Source of the DNA: an uncultured Oscillibacter sp. | Lineage (GTDB): Bacteria; Bacillota; Clostridia; Oscillospirales; Oscillospiraceae | Assembly (NCBI GenBank): GCA_900770295.1 | Contig: CAAGJQ010000098.1 | Span: forward strand, 1-38,514 | Direction: 5' to 3' | Length of the DNA stretch: 38,514 nt | Shown here: positions 1 through 9,201 of the stretch, piece after piece | Position numbering within the stretch: the stretch's first letter is position 1 | Layout of the letters: each line of letters starts with the position of its first letter | Made by a program: the position numbers and the translations under genes | The notes under the pieces: generated by a model | What the model was told of the DNA's origin: nothing | Seen by the model: only the letters and a program-made list of their open reading frames with translations | The model's database searches: none

Positions 1-2
1 CC

Positions 3-1157
3 GAGAAGAAGGATATGCAGGACGACACCGTCAAGGGCAGCCAGTTCAAGCAGCCCATGCTGGAGTTCTCCGGCTCCTGCGCCGGCTGCGCCGAGACCAG
101 CTATGCCCGCCTGATCACCCAGCTGTTCGGCGATCATATGTACATCTCCAACGCCACCGGCTGCTCCTCCATCTGGGGCGGTCCCGCCGCTACCTCTCCC
201 TATTGCACGAACAAGGCCGGCCACGGCCCTGCCTGGTCCAACTCCCTGTTCGAGGATAACGCCGAGCACGGCCTGGGCATGTTCCTGGGTCAGCAGGCCA
301 CCCGCAACCGTCTGGCCGAGAAGGTCAAGGAACTGGCCGGTGTGACCACCAACCCCGCCAAGAAGGCCGCCTGCGAGGAGTACCTGGCCACGATGGATAC
401 CTATGAGGCCAACAAGGCTGCCACTGAGAAGCTGGTTGCCGCTCTGGAGGCCGATCCCGACTGCCCGTACAGCAAGACCATCCTGGCCGACAAGGAATAT
501 CTCTGCAAGAAGTCCATGTGGATCTTCGGCGGCGACGGCTGGGCTTACGATATCGGCTTCGGCGGCGTGGACCATGTTCTGGCTTCCGGTCAGGACGTGA
601 ACATCTTCGTCTTCGATACCGAGGTCTACTCCAACACCGGCGGACAGGCTTCCAAGGCCTCCAACATCGGCCAGGTCGCCCAGTTCGCGGCTGCCGGTAA
701 GGAGATCAAGAAGAAGTCCCTGGCTGAGATCGCCATGTCCTACGGCTACATCTATGTGGCTCAGGTGGCCATGGGCGCCAACCCCGCTCAGACTCTGAAG
801 GCCATCAAGGAGGCCGAGGCCTATCACGGTCCTTCCCTGATCATCGGCTACGCTCCCTGCGAGATGCACAGCATCAAGGGCGGCATGATGAACTGCCAGA
901 AGGAAATGAAGAAGGCTGTGGAGTGCGGTTACTGGAACCTGTTCCGGTTCAACCCCGCTGCCGAGGGCGCCAAGTTCACTCTGGATTCCAAGGAGCCCGC
1001 TGGCGGCTATCAGGAGTTCCTGATGAACGAGGCCCGTTACAGCCGTCTGACCCGCGAGTTCCCCGAGCGCGCCGGCGAGCTGTTCGAGCGCAACGAGAAG
1101 AACGCCATGGACCGCTATCAGCACCTGCTGAAGCTGAAGGCCATGTACGAGGGCTGA
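3..1157 (+). CDS. nifJ: Pyruvate:ferredoxin (flavodoxin) oxidoreductase, C-terminal part (5' end outside window)
   Basis: The reading frame enters from the left edge, so only about 385 C-terminal residues of a protein normally near 1,170 are present. The family oxidises pyruvate and CoA to acetyl-CoA and CO2 while reducing ferredoxin. The visible part is the thiamine-diphosphate domain. It has CAGCAETSYARL and the ATGCSS segment, then GDGWAYDIGFGGVDHV, DxNxxVFDTEVYSNTGGQASKAS, and late YAPCEMHSIKGGM; the Cys residues are those that bind the proximal Fe-S cluster in this family. A strong terminator follows 20 bases after the stop, so it ends its transcript. Acetyl-CoA made here could feed the Pta encoded at 35068-36048. 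The identification is secure; only the truncation by the window edge limits it. Confidence 0.96.
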   Translation, partial: EKKDMQDDTVKGSQFKQPMLEFSGSCAGCAETSYARLITQLFGDHMYISNATGCSSIWGGPAATSPYCTNKAGHGPAWSNSLFEDNAEHGLGMFLGQQATRNRLAEKVKELAGVTTNPAKKAACEEYLATMDTYEANKAATEKLVAALEADPDCPYSKTILADKEYLCKKSMWIFGGDGWAYDIGFGGVDHVLASGQDVNIFVFDTEVYSNTGGQASKASNIGQVAQFAAAGKEIKKKSLAEIAMSYGYIYVAQVAMGANPAQTLKAIKEAEAYHGPSLIIGYAPCEMHSIKGGMMNCQKEMKKAVECGYWNLFRFNPAAEGAKFTLDSKEPAGGYQEFLMNEARYSRLTREFPERAGELFERNEKNAMDRYQHLLKLKAMYEG

Positions 1158-1176
1158 TTGGCTCACCAAGTCCATT

Positions 1177-1214
1177 AAAAAGTGCCTGCGGAATCACTCC
1201 GCAGGCACTTTTTT
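1177..1214 (+). terminator. Rho-independent terminator of the PFOR gene
   Basis: Eleven-base arms AGTGCCTGCGG (1181-1191) and CCGCAGGCACT (1199-1209) enclose a 7-base loop and are followed by a T run. Four A residues precede the stem, so it could also work leftward. Confidence 0.95.
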
Positions 1215-1378
1215 GACAAAAACGGGCAAGAGACAGAAAACTTTGTAAAATTTAACGAAAAAATTTGTGAAAAATTCATAGAATCGTCAAAAAGAAAGGA
1301 CTATAATCACTCCGTTCCCAATGCGGTGCGGCCAAATGTTCCGCACCTGATTTGGCAAGAAAGGAATGAAATGATAAA

Positions 1379-3382
1379 ATGTTCCACAAGTCCAAGTTTG
1401 CCGGAGAAACGGATTCCCGGCATCCCCGGGAACGGATGGTGTTTCTGTATCTTCCGCTGCTGGCGGCCCTGGTCACACTGATTATAGAGCTGTTCAATCA
1501 CAAGGCGTTTACCACCGGTTTCTCCGCGTTTCTGAAATTCGCCGCGGAGGGGCCGTTGGCGCTGCTGGTGGATGTGCTCATTGTGCTTGCAACGCTGACA
1601 CCGGCTGTATTCCTGCGGCGGCGGGCCTTTTACTGCACACTGGTCTCGGCGGTGTGGCTGATAGGCGGCGCCGTCAACGGATTCATTCTCCTCAACCGCA
1701 TGACGCCCTTCAATGTGGCGGATATGACGGTGTTCACCACCGGCATTGACACCCTGCCCAACTATCTCTCCACCAGGTACATCGTTTTGCTGGCCACGGC
1801 GCTTGTGATTCTGCTGGCAAGTCTGGTGCTCTTGTTCTGGAAGGGCCCCCGAAACGCCGTTCCGGGCCGCCGGCGGGCGTTTGCCGGCATACTGTCCGTG
1901 CTGGTGGTCTGCGGCCTGCTGGGCGGCTCCTGGGCACTGGCCTTTCACACCAAGCAGCTGTCCAACGTGTTCTCCAATCTGGCATTTGCCTATGAGGATT
2001 ACGGCTTCTCCTACTGCTTTTTGCAGACCTGGCTGAACCGGGGCATTCACCAGCCCTCCGGTTACAGCGCCGCCGCGGTGAGACAGGTAGAGCAGAAGGT
2101 AGAGGAAAACAGCGCGGACACCGGGACGCCCCAGACGGATGTGAATGTGATCTACGTCCAGCTGGAGTCCTTCATCGACCCGGATGAGATCCGGGGACTG
2201 GAGCTGTCCGGGGAGGCGGCCCCCACCTGGAATGCCCTGACGGGGGAGTACTCCTCCGGATATCTGACCGTGCCGGTGGTGGGTGCCGGCACCGCCAACA
2301 CAGAGTGTGAGGTGCTGACCGGCATGAGCACCCGCTTCTTCGGGCCCGGCGAGTATCCTTACCAGACCCAGCTGGATGAAAAGACCGTGGAGTCCGTGGC
2401 CTATGATCTGAAGGAAAACGGCTACGGGACCCATGCCATCCACAACCACCGGGCCACATTTTACGGCCGGAACGTTGTCTACGCCAATCTGGGGTTTGAC
2501 GATTTTACATCTCTGGAATATATGCCGAAAACCGATGTTACGCCGCAAAACTGGGCAAAAGACGGTATCCTGACCAGCCAGATCGTCAAGGCGCTGGACG
2601 CGACACCGGACCAGCCGGACCTGGTGTTCACCGTTTCCGTTCAGGGACACGGCAAATACCCCTCGGAGCAGGTCCTGGAGCATCCCGATATCACCGTGGA
2701 GGCCTGCCCGGATGAGGAATACCACTACGCGGTGGAGTACTATGTCAATCAGATCCATGAGATGGACCGCTTTTTGGCAAGTCTGACGGCTGCTCTGAAC
2801 CGCCGGGCGGAAAAGACCGTGCTGGTGCTCTATGGTGACCACCTGCCCTCGCTCGGTCTGGAGCCAAAAGACATGGAGAGCGGCACGCTGTACCAGACGG
2901 AATACGTCATCTGGGACAACTTCGGTCTGGAGCAGCAGGATGAAAATCTGGCGGCCTATCAGCTTTCCTCCGTGGTTTTGGAGCGGCTGGGCATCACCAC
3001 TGGGTTCATGAACCGCTTTCATCAGACCTGCCGGGAACAAACTGGCTACCGGGCCGATCTGAAGCTGCTACAATACGATGCACTCTACGGACAGCGGTAC
3101 CTCTATCGGGACCAGCCGTCCTATGAGCCCACGGACATGCAGATGGGCGTGGCGCCTATCACCATGAACAATATCAGCAAGGTCAATGATGTCTGGTATA
3201 TTGCGGGCGAGAATTTCAGCCCCTATTGCCGGGTCACCACCGGCGACGGGGAGCTGTTGAAGACCACCTATCTGTCCCCCTGGCTGCTGGAGGTCACAGA
3301 GGACCCGGGCACTGCGGATGTAGAGGACCTGTTCATCAGCGTGGTGGACAAGCACCACGAGATCCTCAGTGACACAGAATAA
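1379..3382 (+). CDS. LTA synthase family protein (membrane phosphoglycerol transferase / sulfatase fold)
   Basis: The protein has 667 residues. Four to five membrane segments lie within residues 20-190, followed by an extracellular sulfatase-type domain, the layout of LtaS, which polymerises glycerol phosphate from phosphatidylglycerol on the outer membrane face. Likely catalytic residues are E263 (QLESF), the nucleophile T305 (GAGTANTE, aligned with GKTSDSE of LtaS), H425 (QGHGKY) and D487-H488 (YGDHLP). A C-terminal extension of about 120 residues follows that domain; no fold was recognised in it. The ATG at 1379 follows AGAAAGGA at 1358-1365; a later in-frame ATG at 1436 is possible. A TATAAT at 1302-1307 may be the -10 box, but no good -35 is seen. 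A 7-bp hairpin (1325-1347) lies in the leader. The true substrate (LTA or another phosphoglycerol polymer) cannot be told from sequence. Confidence 0.85.
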   Translation: MFHKSKFAGETDSRHPRERMVFLYLPLLAALVTLIIELFNHKAFTTGFSAFLKFAAEGPLALLVDVLIVLATLTPAVFLRRRAFYCTLVSAVWLIGGAVNGFILLNRMTPFNVADMTVFTTGIDTLPNYLSTRYIVLLATALVILLASLVLLFWKGPRNAVPGRRRAFAGILSVLVVCGLLGGSWALAFHTKQLSNVFSNLAFAYEDYGFSYCFLQTWLNRGIHQPSGYSAAAVRQVEQKVEENSADTGTPQTDVNVIYVQLESFIDPDEIRGLELSGEAAPTWNALTGEYSSGYLTVPVVGAGTANTECEVLTGMSTRFFGPGEYPYQTQLDEKTVESVAYDLKENGYGTHAIHNHRATFYGRNVVYANLGFDDFTSLEYMPKTDVTPQNWAKDGILTSQIVKALDATPDQPDLVFTVSVQGHGKYPSEQVLEHPDITVEACPDEEYHYAVEYYVNQIHEMDRFLASLTAALNRRAEKTVLVLYGDHLPSLGLEPKDMESGTLYQTEYVIWDNFGLEQQDENLAAYQLSSVVLERLGITTGFMNRFHQTCREQTGYRADLKLLQYDALYGQRYLYRDQPSYEPTDMQMGVAPITMNNISKVNDVWYIAGENFSPYCRVTTGDGELLKTTYLSPWLLEVTEDPGTADVEDLFISVVDKHHEILSDTE

Positions 3383-3393
3383 GCGCTGAGGAC

Positions 3394-3430
3394 AAACACG
3401 CCCCATTCCAATATGGAATGGGGCGTGTTT
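3394..3430. terminator. Bidirectional terminator between convergent genes
   Basis: Seventeen-base perfect arms (3394-3410 and 3414-3430, AAACACGCCCCATTCCA and its complement) surround a 3-base loop. The AAA/TTT ends and position between the converging LTA synthase and RND pump genes indicate it serves both. Confidence 0.93.
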
Positions 3431-3463
3431 TGTTCCCAAATAGAATGCTGAAATGACGGAAGC

Positions 3464-6400
3464 TCAGGACTGCGCCGGAAGAGCTGCCTCCTCAGCCGCG
3501 GGCGGCACCGGATTGTCCTTGTGCTTTCTGCGGCGGAAGTGCCTGGGCAGGTCATCGATAACGGAGTAGAACACCGGGGTGAACAGCAGCGTCACGACGG
3601 TGGAGATGATCATGCCGCTGATCATGGTGATGCCCATGTCGCTCATCATCTCCAGGGTGTCGCCCATGGCCATGGCCATGGGGACCATCGCCAGGACCGT
3701 GGTGAGGGTCGTCATCATGATGGGCCGGATGCGCAGCGGGCAGGCGTGGAGGATGGCCTCCTCCCGGCTCTCGCCCATCTCCCGGCGGGTCTTGATGTAG
3801 TCCACCAGCACGATGGAGTTGTTGACCACGGTGCCCGCCAGCATGATGAGGGCCACCAGGGAGATCATGGACAGATCCCGGCCCGTCAGGGGCAGGGCGA
3901 ACAGGGCGCCGGAGAAGGCCACCGGCAGGATCATCATAATGATGACCGGCATCAGGAAGGACTCAAACTGGGCAGCCAGGACGAAGTACACCAGGCCCAG
4001 AGCCACCACAAGGGCCAACAGCAGATCGGTGAAGCTCTCCATCATCTCCTCGTAGCTGCCGCTGATGGTGGCGGTGTAGCCCTCGGGCATCGAGTAATTG
4101 TCCAGGATCTCGTTGATGCTGGCCGTCATGGCGGTGACATCGCCGCTGAGGGTGGAGCCGGTGATGCTGACCTGCCGGGACTGGTTGCTGCGGGTGATGG
4201 TCTGGGGCGCCTGTACCACTTCCACGTTGGCCACGGAGCTCAGGGGGATATAGCCGCCCATGGCGGTGGCGATGGACATGGACCGCAGGGCGTCCAGACT
4301 CTCGGCGGCGGAGCCGTCGCCCTTGACCACCACGTCCAGTTCCTTGTTGTTGATGGTGACGGTGGTGGCGGTGGAGCCTGTCAGCTCATCCCGGACGGCG
4401 GCACCAACCTGGGCGGCGGTCAGGCCATATTGGGCGGCGGCCTCCCGGTTCATGGTGACCTTGACCTGTGGCACCTGGTCCGCCACGGAGCTGGTGACAT
4501 CCACGGCATCCTCCAGAGCGCTGATCTGCCCGGTCAGGTCGGCGGCGATCATCGTCAGGGTTTCATAATCGTCGCCGGTGATGTCCAGACTGATCTCATC
4601 ACCGCTCATCAGAGCGGTCATGTCGGAGGACGTAATGGTGATCTCACAGCCGGCGATGTCCTGCAGCAGAGGCCGCAGGCTGTCCGCCACGTCGTCGCTG
4701 CTGCGGTCCCGGTCGCTCTTGTCCGACAGGATCAGCGCCACAGAGGCGGTTTCCGCCTCGGAGACATAGTAGATGCTCTCCAGCTCCGGCACATTTTCCT
4801 GGGCGATAGCGGCCACCCGGTCAGCGATGGCGGTGGTCTCGTCCACCTGGGAGCCGATGGGCGTACTGATGGAGATGGAGATCTGGCCCATATCCATGGA
4901 GGGCAGCAGCACCATGTTGGTGGTGAGGCAGCAGCCCACGAAGAACACCACCAGGCCCACAGCCGCCAGCATGCCGATCTTCAGATGATGGACAAAGTAG
5001 TCCAGCAGCCGCAGGTACAGGTGATACAGCTTGCTGATCCAGCCGCCCACGGTGGATACCAGGGCGTTTTGTCTCTTTTCCGCTTTCTTGATCTGATCCT
5101 GCCGGACCTTGTTCTCGTCCAGCATCATGTAGCAAAGGAGAGGAACCAGCGTCAGCGCGATAGCCATGGAGCCCAGGATCAGGAAGCCAATGGTCAGGCA
5201 GAAATCGTCGAACAGCATGCCCGCCATGCCACCGGAAAGGCCGATGGGGATAAACACGGCCACGGTGGTAAGGGTGGAGGCGATGACGGAAGTCGTGACC
5301 TCCTTGGTGCCGTCCACGCAGGCGCTCATGCGGTCGTGGCCCTCCGCCGCGAAGCGGTAGATGTTCTCCAGCACCACGATGGAGTTATCCACGATCATAC
5401 CGACGCCCATGGCGATGCCGCCCAGGCTCATCATGTTCAGCGTCAGGTCAAAGATGTTCATCAGCACGAACACCGCCAGGATGCACACGGGCATGGACAC
5501 GGCGATGGCCATGGTGGCGCCGAAGCGGCGCAGGAACAGGAAGGCCACGATGGCGGCCAGCACCACGCCCAGGATGATGTTCTGCATGGCGGAGCTGACG
5601 GCCAGGTCGATGAAGTCGGACGCCAGATAGGGCAGGGCGTAGTTGATGGAGCGGTTCTCCGCCGCCAGGGAAGCCATCCGCTTTTCCACCTTGTTGGAGA
5701 CCTCTTCCTCGTTGGCGCCGGACTGCTTGGAGACCTGGAGCAGCACGCAGTCCTCGCCGTTCATCATGGCCAGGGTGTCGGACTCCGTGGCCTCCAGCCG
5801 CACATCCGCCACCTCGCGGAGGCGGACGGAGCCGCCGGTGGGCAGCGCGATGATCATGTTGGCCACGTCCTCCACGGACTGGAACTTGGCGTCGGTACTG
5901 ACCGTCAGGGTCTTGGAGCCGTTCTGCACGTCACCGCCGGGGTACAGCAGGTTCTCCGCCGTCAGAAACTGGGAGATATAGCTGTTGGAGAGGCCGAAGC
6001 CCGCCGCCCGGGTGGGGTCCACCTCCACGGTGATCTGCTCCGTCACGCCGCCGTTGATGGACACGGAGGCCACGCCGTCAATGCGCTCCAGAGCGGGCAC
6101 CACCACATCCTCCGCCAGCTCCTGCAGCTTCGCCAGGTCATCGCCCATCAGAGCGATCATGGCGGTGGGCATCAGGTCGCTGATGTTCATGTTGACGATA
6201 ATGGGGTCCATAGCGCCGTCAGGAAGGGAGAGCATGTCGAACTTCTCCCGCAGCTTGCTGGCGGCGATATCCAGATTCGTGTCCTCCACATAGGTGATCT
6301 GGATCTGGCTGACGCCATCGGAGGAGGTGGAGGAGACGGAGTCCACGCCGGGGACGGACATGATGGCCGTCTCCAGGGGGCGGGTCACCAGTTCCTCGAT

Positions 6401-6574
6401 GTCGCTGGGGGTGGCGCCGTTATAGTAGCACATGACCAGGGCCATGGGGGCCTCCATGTCCGGCAGCAGGGACATTTGCAGCTGGGTGGTAAAGACCACG
6501 CCGAAAATGGCGATCATGATGACGGCCAGCAGAGTGGTCACTTTATGTTTGATACAAAACCTTGCCGTACTCAT
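3464..6574 (-). CDS. RND-family efflux transporter permease (AcrB/HAE1-like)
   Basis: At 1,036 residues it has the normal length of an RND pump and the duplicated layout of one N-terminal membrane helix, a large extracytoplasmic porter region, and a block of six helices in each half. The N-terminus (residues 1-40, ending LLPDMEAP) and the proton-relay helix with GMIVDNSIVVLENI (D396) are diagnostic; the second half has GTVVNNSIVLVDYI. RND pumps exchange protons for drugs, lipids or metals. The ATG at 6574 follows GGAGG located at the end of the adaptor gene, only 6 bases upstream, so translation is probably coupled. It is the last gene of the tetR-tolC-adaptor-pump operon. The substrate cannot be inferred. 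Confidence 0.95.
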   Translation of the reverse strand: MSTARFCIKHKVTTLLAVIMIAIFGVVFTTQLQMSLLPDMEAPMALVMCYYNGATPSDIEELVTRPLETAIMSVPGVDSVSSTSSDGVSQIQITYVEDTNLDIAASKLREKFDMLSLPDGAMDPIIVNMNISDLMPTAMIALMGDDLAKLQELAEDVVVPALERIDGVASVSINGGVTEQITVEVDPTRAAGFGLSNSYISQFLTAENLLYPGGDVQNGSKTLTVSTDAKFQSVEDVANMIIALPTGGSVRLREVADVRLEATESDTLAMMNGEDCVLLQVSKQSGANEEEVSNKVEKRMASLAAENRSINYALPYLASDFIDLAVSSAMQNIILGVVLAAIVAFLFLRRFGATMAIAVSMPVCILAVFVLMNIFDLTLNMMSLGGIAMGVGMIVDNSIVVLENIYRFAAEGHDRMSACVDGTKEVTTSVIASTLTTVAVFIPIGLSGGMAGMLFDDFCLTIGFLILGSMAIALTLVPLLCYMMLDENKVRQDQIKKAEKRQNALVSTVGGWISKLYHLYLRLLDYFVHHLKIGMLAAVGLVVFFVGCCLTTNMVLLPSMDMGQISISISTPIGSQVDETTAIADRVAAIAQENVPELESIYYVSEAETASVALILSDKSDRDRSSDDVADSLRPLLQDIAGCEITITSSDMTALMSGDEISLDITGDDYETLTMIAADLTGQISALEDAVDVTSSVADQVPQVKVTMNREAAAQYGLTAAQVGAAVRDELTGSTATTVTINNKELDVVVKGDGSAAESLDALRSMSIATAMGGYIPLSSVANVEVVQAPQTITRSNQSRQVSITGSTLSGDVTAMTASINEILDNYSMPEGYTATISGSYEEMMESFTDLLLALVVALGLVYFVLAAQFESFLMPVIIMMILPVAFSGALFALPLTGRDLSMISLVALIMLAGTVVNNSIVLVDYIKTRREMGESREEAILHACPLRIRPIMMTTLTTVLAMVPMAMAMGDTLEMMSDMGITMISGMIISTVVTLLFTPVFYSVIDDLPRHFRRRKHKDNPVPPAAEEAALPAQS

Positions 6575-6580
6575 CCGCCG

Positions 6581-7804
6581 TTATTCCTCCCCGGCAGGGG
6601 CCTGCTCATCGGTATTTTCCGCTGTGTCCGCGGAAATCTGGGTGTTCTCCCCGGTGACGATGCGGACGGGGTCGCCGTCGGCCAGATAGGCTTGGCCCAC
6701 CGTCACCAGCTGCTGACCGGCGGTCAGGCCGGAGGTGATCTCCGTGACGCCGCTGCCGGTGAGGCCGGTGGTCACTTCCACGTATCTGGCGGTGTCATCC
6801 TCCACCACATAGACATACTGAACGTCATTGCTGGTGAGAATGGCCTCTGTGGGGACCACGATGGTGTTTTCGGAGACATCCGTGTGGAAGGTCACATCGG
6901 CGAACATGCCGGAGAGCAGGCCCGTCACATCGGCGGGGATCCCCAGGGTGACGGTGTACAGCTTGGTCTGCACATTGGCAGCCCGCTCCACGGAGCGGAT
7001 GGTGGCGGTAAAGGACTGGTCGATGGAGCTGACATAGACGTCGGCGGTGTCGCCGGCGGTCAGCTTGGGCACCAGGGTCTCAGACACGGAGACCACGACC
7101 TTCATCTGGTCCGCGCCGTCGATGACGGCCACGGGCATGGAGGTGGAGACAAAACTGTTCTCCACGGCGTTCATGGTCACCAGCGTGCCGGAGATAGGGG
7201 CGATGACATTGCCCTTGGAGTCCACATTCTCCAGAGCGGTGGACAGCTGCTCCACATTGGACTTGTAGCTCTGCATCCCGGCCTCCAGCTGGGACAGGGT
7301 AGAGTTGCGGGTGGCGATGGCGCTCTTGAGCTGCAGCTCCGCCTGATTGATCTCCACCTGGGAGGCGGCGCCGATCTCGAACAGGGCCTTCAGGTCGTCC
7401 ACGTTCTTCTGATACAGGTTGATCTGGGCGTCAAAGACGGCCTTCTGGTCCTGATAGCTCTGGACAGAGGAATTATAGCTGATGGTGGCGGCGTTGTAGG
7501 AGGACAGCGTGCTGCCCAGGTCCAGGGTGCAGATGATGTCACCGGCGCTGACCTCGTCACCGGCGTTGGCGTAGACGGCCGTACACTTGGCGGAGGTGGC
7601 CACCATGATGGTGGACTCGTTGTCCGCCGAGACCTTGCCGGAGACCTTGTTTTCCGTTGCGATGCTGTCCTGAGCCACCGTCACCACCTGGACGGCGGTG
7701 CCGGCGGCGGGCGCTTCGTCAGCGGCCTCTTTGCCGCCGCAGGCGGTCAGGGACAGCGCCAGGGCGGCGGTCAGCACAAGTGCTGTAATGCAATTTCTTT
7801 TCAT
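6581..7804 (-). CDS. RND efflux periplasmic-adaptor (MFP) lipoprotein
   Basis: The 407-residue protein starts with a lipoprotein signal (MKRN, hydrophobic stretch, LTAC lipobox with Cys at about residue 22), so it should be anchored on the outer face of the membrane. A barrel-sandwich/lipoyl half domain (ENKVSGKVSADNESTIM and AGDEVSAGDIICTLD) is followed by an alpha-helical hairpin, the second lipoyl half (NVIAPISGTLVTMNAVENSFV) and beta-barrel regions, the standard HlyD/AcrA order. GGAGG lies 8 bases before the ATG. In the family this subunit links the RND pump to an outer channel; here its neighbour upstream is a TolC-like protein. Confidence 0.93.
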   Translation of the reverse strand: MKRNCITALVLTAALALSLTACGGKEAADEAPAAGTAVQVVTVAQDSIATENKVSGKVSADNESTIMVATSAKCTAVYANAGDEVSAGDIICTLDLGSTLSSYNAATISYNSSVQSYQDQKAVFDAQINLYQKNVDDLKALFEIGAASQVEINQAELQLKSAIATRNSTLSQLEAGMQSYKSNVEQLSTALENVDSKGNVIAPISGTLVTMNAVENSFVSTSMPVAVIDGADQMKVVVSVSETLVPKLTAGDTADVYVSSIDQSFTATIRSVERAANVQTKLYTVTLGIPADVTGLLSGMFADVTFHTDVSENTIVVPTEAILTSNDVQYVYVVEDDTARYVEVTTGLTGSGVTEITSGLTAGQQLVTVGQAYLADGDPVRIVTGENTQISADTAENTDEQAPAGEE

Positions 7805-7819
7805 GAGAGGAACCTCCGA

Positions 7820-9190
7820 TCAGTTCAGAATGCCGTGCTGTACAGCCCAGCAGTAGGAATTATAGGCGGAGAACAGGTCGTTGGCGGACGTGCGGACCTT
7901 GTCTTCGGCGGCGCGCAGCTCATCCTCCGCGTCCAGCAGCGCGTTTTTGGAGATGCTGCCCTGCTGGTATTTCAGTTCAGCGGCGGCATAGCTGCTCTGC
8001 TCGCAGGCCAGAGCCACCCTGGCGGCGTCCAGAATCTGCTTGTAGTCCTTCACCTGGCTGTACAGGGTGCGGAATTTCAGCTCGTAGTTCTGCACGGTGT
8101 CGTTGTACGTATACTGGGCGGCTTGCCAGGTGTGCTTGGCGGCCTTGAACGCGTACTTTTCCTCGTTGTAGCCATAATCTTTGCCGGCCTCTTTGTAGTC
8201 ATCGCGGGCGTCCTCCAGGGTCTGGGCGGCGTCGTAGAGCTCGTAGCTCTTTTCCTTGGCGGCGTCCAGGTCCTTTTCCAGGTCCATGGACTCCAGCTGC
8301 TTGTCGGTGACCTCCGGCAGAGCGCCCAGCTGAATGCCGCCGGTCTGCTCGGCGCCGATCAGCATCTCCAGCTGCAATTTATAGTTTTTGATGTTCATCC
8401 GCAGTGTCTCCAGGCCGCTGGCCAGGGACTCCCGGCCGGACTTGACCTCGGAGAGCTGAAGGGCGGAGATCTGACCCAGCTGATACCGCAGCTCCATCTC
8501 CTCGCAGGTCCGGTCCAGGGCGGCCAGCTGCCGCTCCAGGGAATCCGCCTGGATATCCATGGCGGCCACGGCCACATACAGGGACTCGCCGGCCATGACG
8601 ATCTGGTCCTGCAAATTGTTCAGCTGGCGGATGGTATCGGCGTTGTCCTGCTGCATCTCGCCGTCCTTGATGGCGTCGAACTGGTCCCTGACGGCGTCAT
8701 AGGCCTTGTCCAGCTCATCGTAGCTCTTGCCCTTTTCGTACTCGCCGCCGATGTACTCCGCCGGTGTCAGCGACAGACCCCACTGCGCGTTGGCCAGCTT
8801 ATTGAGCTGCTTGCGCAGGTCTTCGTATGTCTTGTCATAGTCGATCTCCTCCAGCGTCAGAACGCTTTCCTCGAGGATCAGGATCTGCAAATTGTTCTCC
8901 CGCATCCGCCGTTCCACATTGGCGAAGCTCAGTGTGCCCACCTCGTCAGGGATAATGGCCACCGCCTCCGTCAGGTCCGTGACCTCCGGGTCCGGACCGG
9001 CCGGGGACAAGGGCTCCTCTTCCGCCTCCGGAGCTTCTTCGCCTTCGGCGGTTTCTTCACCGGTACTCTCGCCGGTGGCCTCCGCTGTCTCGGACTCTGT
9101 CTGGGACTGCTCCTCCGCCAGGGCGGAGACGGCGCACAGCGACAGCGTCAGCGCCAGAGCCAGCAGCAGGGCAATGATTCTCTGTTTCAT
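7820..9190 (-). CDS. TolC-family efflux protein in a monoderm-type genome
   Basis: The 456-residue protein has a Sec signal peptide (MKQRIIALLLALALTLSLC, cleaved near ALAEE), a low-complexity Glu/Thr linker, and then long helices in two repeats. Each repeat carries the TolC hallmark: RYQLGQISALQLSEVKSGRESL and KYQQGSISKNALLDAEDEL, the latter followed by a helix ending AYNSYCWAVQHGI. Positions where TolC has paired beta strands are occupied here by short polar loops between helices, so no clear outer-membrane barrel is visible. The start is the ATG at 9190, not an upstream TTG, because AAGGAGGT sits at 9195-9202. It lies 11 bases after tetR and 15 before the adaptor gene. In a single-membrane cell it would have to act outside the membrane; this is an inference. 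Confidence 0.82.
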   Translation of the reverse strand: MKQRIIALLLALALTLSLCAVSALAEEQSQTESETAEATGESTGEETAEGEEAPEAEEEPLSPAGPDPEVTDLTEAVAIIPDEVGTLSFANVERRMRENNLQILILEESVLTLEEIDYDKTYEDLRKQLNKLANAQWGLSLTPAEYIGGEYEKGKSYDELDKAYDAVRDQFDAIKDGEMQQDNADTIRQLNNLQDQIVMAGESLYVAVAAMDIQADSLERQLAALDRTCEEMELRYQLGQISALQLSEVKSGRESLASGLETLRMNIKNYKLQLEMLIGAEQTGGIQLGALPEVTDKQLESMDLEKDLDAAKEKSYELYDAAQTLEDARDDYKEAGKDYGYNEEKYAFKAAKHTWQAAQYTYNDTVQNYELKFRTLYSQVKDYKQILDAARVALACEQSSYAAAELKYQQGSISKNALLDAEDELRAAEDKVRTSANDLFSAYNSYCWAVQHGILN

Positions 9191-9201
9191 ATGTACCTCC
9201 T

